Assembly: GCA_034509925.1 (NCBI GenBank)
Contig: CM067534.1
Span: 253,501-317,500, forward strand
Direction of reading: 5' to 3'
Length of the DNA: 64,000 nt
Origin: Hirudinaria manillensis
Lineage: Eukaryota > Annelida > Clitellata > Hirudinida > Hirudinidae
The notes below the pieces were generated by a model that saw only the letters and a program-made list of their open reading frames with translations, was not told the DNA's origin and made no database searches. Made by a program: the position numbers and the translations under genes. Of the stretch, positions 53,401-64,000 are shown piece after piece. How positions within the stretch are numbered: position 1 is the first letter of the stretch; every line of letters begins with the position of its first letter.

Positions 53401-55386
53401 TTATTCGGCCATTCATCCACCCATTAATTAATTTGGCTATTCATTCACCCATTAATTCACCTATTTAATCACCATGTAAACTTTCAAATTAATTGTTTTG
53501 ATATTTTAAAATAAAGTCATGGTCATTAAATTCTGCTCTTGATATTTTTCAATATTTTTCCCTGAACCAATAATTGCAGTTATCTAAATTTTAGGAAATT
53601 TTGCCTATGGCACATTCATTATTAGATGTGATTGTAGTCTTTTAATTTGTTGATTTTGTTGTTCTCACTCCTTCAGTCTTCATCTCTTGTCACTTTCACA
53701 GCGACCAGCTGAGCTTGAACCCCCTCAACGGGCCGTCCGCGGCCCCCTCCTCGTCCGACGATCGAGCACCGAGGCAGAGGACGGAGTCGAGGAACAGCAG
53801 GGTCATGGAGGAGGTCGTGTCACCTCATCTAATCGATCGGAACGGGGTCACATACCAGGTCCAGGGAGGTGAGCCTGCTACGTCCTCTTTGATTACCTTT
53901 TTTTAAAAATTATTTTTCCTATTATTTCTGTCCGAGAAAGTTGTTTGTTTTCATGGACGCCTGAGAATCTGAGACTCCAGTTTTGGTGATGGAGTTCTGA
54001 CTGTTCAGTCAGTCGATTGATTGGAAAGTATTCAAAACTTGCCAGGAATTGAGTCGAGTGTTTTGTTATCAACCTGCAGTTGTTTGGATATGGAAAGTGG
54101 TAGTTGGGTCTCAAACAGGGTAAATTGGACTGCAGGAATTTGCTATGCCTTGTTGTCATTGCCTTTGAGATCCATGATTATGATTATGATTGATATAATT
54201 AATGGAAATAATGAACTACCAAAGTTCATGGATGTCAGTAGAATTAAGTAATTCATCTTTTTTGGTTGCCAAGTGTAAATGGTTAAATGTAAACAATTGT
54301 TTGTTTGTTTTTTTTCAATTCCCCTCTTTTTATAGTTCATGAAGATATGTGAGAGGTTATTAAGTACTCCCAATTGATTAGCAGATGGGATTATGAAACC
54401 AAGATCTGTCATCCAAAGGACCTAAACATCATTAAGTGTTGGCAGTCCTTGTGTTAATGAACTGTTTCTACTGAGACAATTTTCGTTGCTCAGATTTTTA
54501 GAGCAACCGAGAACAATTGTTCCAGTCGTTTTAAAGTCTTGCTGACAAAGGCACTTTGCCCCTGTAGCTCTGTAGACTTAATAGGAAACCTTGACTTTGA
54601 CAAATGGGATTTTCAGGAATGAAGTGTTAAAAAATGGTCAACAGGCTGTCACTTAATTTTCAGCTGAAGGAGAGTTGATTTTATAATTTATGAATGCAAC
54701 AGGCAGTCCAGAATGCTGACAATTTCATTTCTTTGGCTTCCTTTTTTGTTGCAAAAAAACCGAAAATGACTTTTTACTTTCTGCTCCGATGCAGCGTTAT
54801 TGTCACATTAGTGTCCTGCAATTGCTAAAAGAGCAATCTTTATCGTTCGTATTTCTCAAGATTATTCGGCTTCAACATCATCATCATCATCATCATCACC
54901 ACCATGGGTTATTTAGATCATAATTGAATGTTTTATTACTTTTCAAATGCTAGCCAAATTATTGATTGATAATAAGATTTAATTTAGAAATAATTTGTTT
55001 GGCATGCAGATGGCCGAATAGGTGGCCATGGTTTGTGCATGAGAAGGCGATGGCAACGGTCTGCGTTCGATGACCAACCGCACTGGAAGGGAGCGCCCTC
55101 TGGTGTGGTTGCCATAAGAACGGCAATTGATCAAGAATTGCCATCACTGTCGACAAGGCACGCAAAAAATCGACTAAATAAATGGCCAAAATTAGTTGAA
55201 ATGAATTTTTGTTTATTAATTAGTTTATTTATCATTGACTTTCCTGATGAAATCGATGAATTTAATTCCGAGCAGATCATCTCCATCTCTCCCAGGCAGG
55301 CAGTCCCCTCCACAGAGATCAAAACGTTCACTCGTCCATGCTCTCCGTCGACCAAAGACCTCGGAAAATCCTGTACGAAGTTGTAG
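50478..55386 (+). CDS. Unknown small single-pass membrane protein
   Basis: I do not recognise the family. Model: 50478-50592, 53347-53374, 53702-53868, 55010-55386; 687 nt, 228 aa. The N-terminus MDNISFETVIVV runs straight into one hydrophobic span (VACICGTVIAVLSLVLVVLCC), closed by KRCRAK, so it is a probable type III protein with a short lumenal end and a cytoplasmic tail. The tail is Ser/Pro/Asn-rich (NPLNGPSAAPSSSDDRAP), then HLIDRNGVTYQVQG and a basic stretch. Exon 2 is a 28-nt microexon coding only MFEKMNRL plus partial codons. Exon 4 has an AT-rich middle (about 55140-55280) encoding an out-of-character hydrophobic NFCLLISLFIIDF, which might be an undetected in-frame intron. An additional upstream exon is possible. 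Confidence 0.6.
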
Positions 55387-57041
55387 TATAAAGATATATT
55401 TATAGTGTGTACGGCGGAGAAATATATATGTGTGGTATATATATATATGTTATAAAGATATATGTGGAGTATATACCGTGTAAAGATACACAACACATAA
55501 AACGAATGGCCTTAGTGCCTGCAAAGATCTACGCTTTCCATGAACTGTATCTCTGAAGGGTCGCAGCTCTTTCCGAAAGACGCGTCCGAATCTCCTTCGT
55601 TCGACTCCGCGCGTCCTTCTCGATCGGATCGTCATGCGTTCTCTTCGTGCTGAGTTTATTTTACCTTTTGAAGATTTTTTTTAAAATTTGTTTTACTCTC
55701 TGCTTGCTTAGCATTTCTACACGGACCTGTCTCTTGTTTTTTGGAAATTTTCACTTAAATACGCACGTCCCGAATCCGTTTCTTCTGCCAATGTTCTCCC
55801 GTCGGAGGACATCCAGCCTGAATCAGTATTACTGCCAATAAGATCTTCCCATCTACCAACGACTCGACCAGAAAGTTTTGCTTTTGGCACGATGCGTCGT
55901 TTAGCTTGTCATTCCAATGCTTTTGGAATCGTTTTAGGTAAAAAGTGTGACTCGTTGCAATATTTTCTTCGTCGTCGTAATACGCCACACGCCTTAAAGT
56001 GAATTCGGCATCTTTTTTTTTATCGAGGTCACTTGTAAGAGGACGACGATAAAATTCTCGCCATTTCGGACCGAGTCGTGACCACTTGCGAGTTCTGCCT
56101 TATCGCCGTCGTCAACATCGAGTATCGGGCAGACGGTCTCAATGTTTTCACCGTTTATAGATGTTATTTTGCCGTCGATTTCGAAGGTCTTGATAGTTTA
56201 CCAATTTGAGATCATGCTATTTGGTTGTATTTTGCCAAGGGCTTTACACGTCTTCTTAGTTTACTGTCACGCTGATCGGTTTTATTAAACTTAGCTCAAC
56301 TTGTGCTTCTGCTCAATTATAAAGTAAAAAGTAACTTACCAAAAAGACAAAGTCCTGAGTGGTTAAAACAAAGCTAGATGAGTACCCTCGCATCAGCATG
56401 CTTCAACGTTAAATTTGCTTCCAGCTTCAAGTCTAACGAGTTCGCATCAAAAGGTGTTTTAAGTCTTTTAATGTGAGCTTTGAACAAATCTAGATTCGAA
56501 ACTTTCGATCGATGATCCGAGACGTTAAATTGAAACGAATTTTGAGATGCGAGGAAGTGCGCCGTCTGAATTATGCAAAGATTTGAGGCAGATAAACCGC
56601 TGGAAGATTTTCGCGAATAAGGCGTTCAAGGCACTGCTATAAAGGCACTCGAAAATTAAATTAAGTTGAATGCGATCGACAAACAAACGAACGAAACATC
56701 AAGCAGACGGAGGTCAAAAGCGAAACGAGATTCGAAACTGCAGTGATATAAAAAAAAGTAAAAGTACAACATACCCTGGGATTTTCAAATTAGTTCATTT
56801 ATAAAACAACTAGTGTTGCAAACAAAAAAATTAAAATTAATGCGATTTACAAATTCTTGAGACGCGTCCAGTCATTGTCAAAAGTAAAACAAGAAATCCC
56901 TGCTGGAGAAAATATACATCCCGTAGATCATGAGAATTTTATAAATAAAAGTTTAAAATTAAATTAACAATTACAATTTTCAAAATAATTCAGGTAATTT
57001 AAAATGCCAACAAATAATTACATTCAATAACCATTCGAATT
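55387..57041. other. Convergent 3' region of the membrane-protein and bZIP genes
   Basis: About 1.65 kb. An AT run with tatatat and repeated aagatatatgtg-type sequence at 55390-55490 lies just after the membrane-protein stop. The rest presumably holds both 3'UTRs. No other coding evidence was seen. Confidence 0.45.
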
Positions 57042-59498
57042 TCAAGGCTGGTAAAAGACATTTCTCGGCGGGCCGGGATTATTCTGGGAGGCCGGTGGAT
57101 AGTCGCAAAATGGTTCGCCAAAACCGGAAACACCATGGCACGGAGGGGAGCCTCTGGAAGTGGAAACCGGTGAGGAATTGGAAACGGCCTGGATTCTCAA
57201 GACTGAAGCGACATCTGAACTTTGAAGGAGAGGACAAACTTTCTTGTGGCCGTTGATGACGTCGCTGAGTTTGCTGTTGACGCTGTGTAATTCTTCGACC
57301 TCTTTCTGTAGCCTTTCGTTCTCCTTGAGCGTCCTTTGATAGCCCTGGAGAGAAAGGAAGATTGTCGAATTAAACAGAGGCGAACCAGACTCTATTCAGC
57401 GTAAGTGGAGAATGATTTACAAGCGCGCTGACGAGTGTGATGAGAATGGATATCCATGTGGAAAGCCGGTTGTTTTTGTTAAAACGTGATCGTAAGAATT
57501 ACGCGCTATATCGGCCGGAAAGAGCGAATGATTTTGAGGAAAAACTCGCTCCGAATGAGTGCGCGAGCTGACAACATTCGGCCGAAAGACCGCTTGATGC
57601 AAAGCAGAGTGGCCTTTTCCGATGCAGATATTTCTGATATGCATCTAAAATGAGTGGATGGTGGCAGTTCTCTTAAGCATTATGAATCACCGCCTTTATT
57701 AAGTAATTCGTTATTAATTTCCACTGCTCTTCGAAAGCCAAACAATTTGGGTCAATGGCTGCCGATCGCCCTAGAGATATATGAATGTTAGAATCCATTG
57801 CTCTTATTGTCCTATTTATAATGTATAATTAGCGTCTTAATTGTGGTTTATATTTATATTAAATATAATATAATAAAATAATTTTGATAATAAGTAATAT
57901 TACATATTAATAATTATTATTGCACAGTTTATAATGATATTGATCATCAGAATCGCATTAATAATAGCAAAGAAATAAATGCGATATCTTTATAGGTCAA
58001 TCACTATAGTTATTGCAAAAAGGCGCTATATGAGTGGTTAAACTTATGGAGAGCAGACATTTACAGATCTCATTTATAGATACATTAAATTAATTTATTT
58101 TAAATTGATTTTTATATCTCGTTCCACTTCTAAGTTTATCGTTTCTAAATTCGAAAGTTGGAAAATTCCAATAAGCTCAATTCAACTGATAGAAAGTAAT
58201 TATATTTGCATAATGCAGGGGGGTTAAACCATTTATGTAGCGCAGTCTTCGGGACACAATATCCGTCTAGGAGAGCGTGAGTTTAAATATTGCACCCAAT
58301 TCTTAATGGCTGTGTCCACAGACTCTGAAAGTACAGTCTGAAACGATTTCATTCCGAGTCCGTTGTCATGGCATCAGACTGACTTCTCAGACAAGCGATG
58401 TCGTTGCATTCGAATATTTGAATATTTAACTTTTTAATTTTTTTTATTGGAACACGTCTAATGAATGTTCTTTGTTTTTTAATAACCAACGTAGCAGTAT
58501 GACGTTTAGTTTCTTAATGGCGTGGTGCAATATGATGTGATGCAGTGTAACGTAATGGAATGCATTCAGCTAACCTTCAAAATAGAGTCGACTTGAATCT
58601 TTTTCTTCTCTCGACACTTCCTTGCTGCTATCCTATTCTGTTCTCTTCTCCTGTGCTTCCTTATGGAATCTTGAAGATTTGTTTTCCTCTTGTTGGGCAA
58701 GCCCCTCGTGGTTTTGCCCTCTTGGCGACCTTTATCCGTGACCGAGTTTTCGGTCTTGACCTGTCCCAGAGAGGAGTTGGCAGCATGTCCTGTCGAACTT
58801 TCGCTCGTCGATGTCGACGTCGAATCGAGACCGCTTTGAAAGCCGAGATAATCTTCCTTTCCGTCTTGTTTCGTTTCCAGATCGGTGCTCTGGAGAGTCG
58901 AGAGGTCGTGACCTTGAGGTACGAGATTGAAGTCTATGTAGTAGGGGTAGTCTTCGCCAGAGTTGTGAGGCAGCGAGAATTGGGGGATATCGCCCCTGTG
59001 CCTGAGGTCAAACTCTACGTCTGGAGGCAATAAGGCCGGTGGAATCGATGAATAGTACCCTTCGTTCATCGACTGGGGATTGGGACAAGAAAGGCAGTCG
59101 AAAAACTGGGGAAAATGTTGCTGATGATGCCTGGCGTAGTCGAAATCGACTTTGGTCGAGTCGCAGCGAACCAGCGGAAACTGATGGGGCATGTCGAGAG
59201 GATGTCTCGACACGGGGAAGTGCTCGCCGACAAATTGGGAAGACGACGAGATGCAGGGATGGGCGATCACAGACATGGAAGGAGTTAAGCCGTCGTCGTA
59301 GACTGCCGATTGTTTCGCTGGGAAGGGTGAATGAACGAATCCGAGGTGGTCGCTCTGAGAACAATTCTGGAAGTGTTGGTGACCGACGGTAGTCGCTTTC
59401 GTCGTCGGTGTCGTCGACGTCGTCGTCGTCGAAGATGTAGAACGACGGGTCATTCTTTGATGTTGCGACTGCTGCTGTTGGCTCGAGTTTCCGAACAT
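57042..59498 (-). CDS. bZIP transcription factor, Fos/ATF3-like
   Basis: Dimerising DNA-binding factor of the AP-1/ATF3 type. Two coding exons: 59498-58575 and 57344-57042, phase-0 junction, 1227 nt, 408 aa. The N-terminal 290 residues are low-complexity Gln/Ser/Thr (MFGNSSQQQQSQHQRMTRRS), then Pro/His/Asp-rich activation-type sequence. The basic region KHRRREQNRIAARKCREKKK carries the bZIP signature N-x2-A-A-x2-C-R. The zipper follows across the intron (L at ILK, RTL, ERL, EEL, SKL) and ends in HKKVC, matching the His-x3-Cys after the zipper of Fos and ATF3. The tail is about 65 residues. The frame stays open for 8 codons upstream to an acceptor at 59523, so an additional N-terminal exon is possible. 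CRE and AP-1 sites lie about 500 bp upstream. Confidence 0.87.
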
Positions 59499-59992
59499 GT
59501 CGAGATAAGGAAGGGTCGATTTCTGGAATTACAATTGTAACACGACCTCCTCAACGACTCGTAGTGATTGGAAACCATTTGTTCTCACGTACTTTGCCTA
59601 GGAGAACGATCAGTGAATCATTCGGCTTTTGTGCTCGAAAGCCGAGCGGTCGACAGTCAGATTGGCAGCGGTTTGCGAGCGATAATTGGAGGATGAGCTT
59701 TTAGAACAGCGATTGATTATATTAAAACACATTTGTCTAAAGTCGTCTTGGCGACACTTAACCATAAACAAAGCCGTTGATGATGTTGCATTGTTAAGTG
59801 AAGGGTCATCGACAACGTAAACTGATTACTACTTTTGTAAACGTAACGTAAATGTAAATCAGATTTCTTAGCTCAACACTTTCGATTGATTGATTGACGT
59901 TTTAGCTTTTAATTGCATTAAAGTGATTGATTGTAACAATCATGACATGAACAAGTCATAGACGACACAGAAAGTCACGGAACGACATCTGA

Positions 59993-60000
59993 TGACGTCA
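59993..60000. promoter_or_regulatory. Consensus CRE/ATF site TGACGTCA
   Basis: Perfect palindromic CRE, 495 bp upstream of the bZIP start codon and 26 bp from an AP-1 site. ATF/CREB and Fos-ATF dimers bind this octamer. Function here is inferred. Confidence 0.6.
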
Positions 60001-60025
60001 CGCACAAAGAAACGCCAACAACATT

Positions 60026-60032
60026 TGAGTCA
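60026..60032. promoter_or_regulatory. Consensus AP-1 (TRE) site TGAGTCA
   Basis: Perfect AP-1 heptamer close to the CRE at 59993, upstream of the bZIP gene. Fos/Jun-type dimers bind it. Function here is inferred. Confidence 0.55.
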
Positions 60033-62116
60033 GGAAGAATTTTTACCACGCTTTAGTTTCGTTATATCAATTATTTATGGGTAGAATTCTGCTGACTTAA
60101 TGATTAAATAAAAATATATTATAAAATATCAAATTATAAAATATAATAAGAATCTCACTTTAAGTCAATTGTTTAGATTATTTAGAGTTTAGAAAAATAT
60201 TTAGAAATTTGTGTTTGTACACAACTGTACTCAATCGATCTGGCAATTTAATTTGAATTTATTGTTATTATCAAATAAATATTGTCTTCATTTGCACAAA
60301 CATTGTTGTTTTTCTTGTATTGATGCACCACACAACAACAACATTTTCAGCTTCAAACAAAACAGTTGTTTGGTTGTTTACTAAATATTTTTAACAATAT
60401 TAATAATATAATAATATTTCTTGAAAAATGTTTATTAATTGCACCAATAATATTATTAAAATTTACCATGTTAATGAAGATAATATAAGCAATTAAATAT
60501 CATAACAATAACGACAACAATAATATTATTAATAATAATTATAATAAGTGAATTGCAACCTTTTGTTTCAGAGAGGTATGTAGAAATAGTCCATTGTATT
60601 GTAGGCCCAATGATGACTATCTTCTGCAGTGTAGGAGTATCCTATTGTTTACAATCGAGATAGAAATTTGGAATTATTAGATAAATAAATAAATAAATGA
60701 TAATAATAATAATAACGATAATAATAATAGTAATACTCACTTCCAACAATGGACCCAAATAACAACAACAGCAGCAATGTTTGCGAGGGCTTGATATCCA
60801 ATAAAATCCTTTTGTTGCGGAAAATCAACAACAACGACGACGACGACAACAAAACATCAACAACAACGACAACAATCTTTGTTTATTGATTTCGAATATC
60901 GAATGTCAACCAATGAAGACGGTCGTTAGAGTATCCTAATATCGATTGAAATGAATTCCATCGGTTGGTATCCACGTAAACAGAAGTGCCGTCCATAAAA
61001 TTATCATCAGTTCGAATATTCGATGCTTTGTCTCGCTTTTTGTGGACCTTTCCTTTCCAGCGGTTTTCAAAATGTTTCTTGTTGTTTGTAAAAGAAGCTT
61101 TTATAGGCCCAGAGGTTGATACACGTAGGTATCGTCTCTAGAGATGTGCTATTCTACGTGCGGACGGACGGATGGATGGCTGGATGGGTGGTCGAATTAG
61201 TGGCATGGAGATTTTGACGGATAGGTGAGGGCCAGCCAATCGTTGAAGTCCGGATATGAATATTAATAAATCGGAATTCAATTCGATCTAGAGCTTCTAA
61301 TTATCGCCTTCAGTCGTCTGCTTATTTGTTATTTCATCTGTCTATATCTGTCCGTCTACCTGCCCGATTCCTTGTCTGCCTACCTGTCCTTCTAGCTGTC
61401 TTTGTTTTTGACCATTGTTTGTAAATAATAGGCGTCGATGAGTGCCTGTGGGGTTCTATACCAAATGCAGGTAATCGATACGCTTTTGGGTATTTTGTGA
61501 TTGGAAGGACGTTTTGGCCGTTTTTCAATTGGTAGACGCACTCAATCAGTCTTTGAAAAAGTCTTGAAAAGGCGACAATTCTTATTGGCTGACTTAAATA
61601 GAAATGTAATTATTAATAATGTACATCAGTAAATTCAGTTAATTAATTAACCAATAAATGGATTTAATCAAGTAATTAATATTCATGAGAAGCAGTTAAC
61701 CAATCACGATGCTGAATGAAGGTAAATCGTCAACAAGGAATCGACCTATGACCCTTCAAATGTTTTAATCGTAAATAAATAAACAATTCTAACAATAATT
61801 ATTATGTATATAATAACAATTATATGGTATAAATTATGTTAATTAGTTGTAATAATGTGTCATCACCTTCACCCATTTATTACTCATCCACGGAGGCAAC
61901 AACATTGCAGACCGATGTTCAGAAAGGTGGTTTCTAAATCGATCAATAACAATAATATTATTAATATTAATAATAATATTATATAATATAAACTGTAATT
62001 AGTAAATATTATAATTTAATAAATATTATCAATCATTATAACTAATATAATATATATTAAATGAACGAGTAAATTCCTGGATTAATTGTTTATTATAAAC
62101 TATAGATTATAGTGTA

Positions 62117-62118
<2 letters not shown>

Positions 62119-62181
<63 letters not shown>
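62119..62181. repeat. (TAA)n microsatellite
   Basis: About 63 bp of uninterrupted TAA repeats. Confidence 0.95.
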
Positions 62182-62182
<1 letters not shown>

Positions 62183-63177
62183 GTCATTATCACAATCATC
62201 GTCGTCGTCATCATCGCCTTAGTCGATTGTCAAAGGTGAGACTTTTCATTCTCTTATCAACGCCGGCTTCCAAAAGATCGGAACACTGCATTATTATTAA
62301 TAATAATATCCATTATGCTCTCAATAATATTCATCATATTCACAATAGTGTTCTTTATATTTATAATAATATTCGTCATATTTAAAATAATATTCGTCAT
62401 ATTTAAAATAATATTCGTCATATTCATAATAACATTCGTTGCCTTGTGTCGCCTCGTCTCATTATCCTAGCGCCGGTATTCGAACAACGGACAAATGTTA
62501 GTCATCATCATCATCACCATCATCGTCATCATCATCATTATCGTACTTCCTTCTGTACTTCCTTCTGTATGATCGACTTTCTTGGGAAAAGGAGGCACGT
62601 AAGGTGTCGATTTTGTCCTTGGATTGCGACTCTTTGAACTGCCACGAACTGGTGGTCATCCGATGAAAGTTTCATTCCATCAATGATTTCATTTGGGGGG
62701 TATGGTCATCGGGTTGGGGAATTTCCAGGAGCTCCAGCGTTGCCTCTGAGAGCAACCTAATGATAATAGGCGACAGATTTTGACCACAGAAACGGTTGAT
62801 GATCTTTTTATTGCTTTTCCATTTGCTTGCACCGAGTTGACCTCAATCTTTGAAGACCCTGAACTTGGAGTATTTAAATCCCTGCTCTAAGCAAGCCCTA
62901 GGATCAACTGGTGACCTCCGACGATACTATTATCATGTTCAACTCTGTAAACGTTGTCGATGAGAACCTCTGTGTTTATCGAAAGAGTTACTTTCCGGTT
63001 CATTAAACAGAGAGTGACGAACCCTGAACTTTGAACTTTGTGTCCTTAAAATGGAGGGCCGGGAGAAGTCCATGCAAACGTTTGGTAAGAGCACATACAG
63101 CGACACACGAGCACACAAGTTATTTAGTGAGGTTGTTCAAATGCTAGGAGATACATTGCCAGTGTGTTTGTTTATCT

Positions 63178-63506
<329 letters not shown>

Positions 63507-64000
63507 GTTACATTTACAAATCACGTACTAACATCTGTCTGATCCGACAATAAAACTCTACAATCTTCCCATTAATTTTCGGTTTCAATTTCAGAGATAG
63601 TTCCCAAGAAAGAACGAATTCAGGTCGTCCAATGGCAGAGTCGCAAAGTTACAGCTGTGGTTATGAGTCAATGTTATTTTGCTTGTCTTAAAAAGACGAT
63701 ACGATAAGAAGCAATTCCTATTGGCTGACTAATTGTTTACCTCTCCGCCAGGGGTATGCCATGCCGATTATGGCAATACCTGGCTCCATAGACAGGAAAA
63801 CGAGGAACTGAGCCGAGAACAAAGAAGATAAATTCTTCTGGAAGCCCCCCCGCCGCACTTATTTTCGCTCGGTCTCGTTTCATTATCTATGCTCGGAAGG
63901 ATGCTGCCTTCTTCGATGTCTATGGCGATGATTTCTTGTTTTGTGCGTCTTTTATCGCTCGGTCCATGTTTCGTTACGCATCCAAGTAATTAATATTCGT

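Overview
The window is nuclear DNA of an invertebrate animal. Genes are split by many introns, mostly with GT-AG borders, and lie in AT-rich DNA full of ATT/ATA, GAT and AT microsatellites. The recognisable genes are animal genes: SPAG16, capicua, HSPA13, ATP synthase coupling factor 6, a Ly6 protein and a bZIP factor. A mitochondrial nad5 copy inside one intron reads well only if TGA is Trp and AGA is Ser. That is the invertebrate mitochondrial code, which argues for a bilaterian outside the chordates and against a cnidarian or sponge. I cannot place the phylum.

Layout. 1-414 (-) is the 5' part of ATP5PF. 1081-1647 (+) is an intronless acidic orphan ORF. 2328-7751 (-) is a complete 15-exon SPAG16/PF20 gene, the central-apparatus WD40 protein of cilia. 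8080-9703 (+) is a three-exon Ly6/uPAR gene with the nad5 copy in intron 2. 9883-13952 (-) holds two tandem enolase paralogs, both missing several catalytic and metal-binding residues. 15888-30312 (-) is capicua (long form), reconstructed as 17 coding exons, with a decayed non-LTR retrotransposon in one intron. 30313-38587 has no gene I can support. 38588-41093 (-) is a four-TM protein, and 41559-44089 (+) is HSPA13, head to head with it. 44090-50477 is apparently gene-free. 50478-55386 (+) is an unknown single-pass membrane protein with a 28-nt microexon. 57042-59498 (-) is a Fos/ATF3-like bZIP gene with CRE and AP-1 sites upstream. The rest, to 64000, is repeat-rich and apparently gene-free.

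Exon borders were worked out by hand from reading frame, splice dinucleotides and remembered family conservation. For every multi-exon gene that is complete in the window, the exon lengths sum to a whole number of codons, which supports the models. The genes are not an operon. The main organisational theme is close head-to-head pairs that probably share promoter DNA: SPAG16/Ly6, four-TM/HSPA13 and perhaps ATP5PF/orphan. The most unusual content is the pair of apparently catalytically dead enolases.
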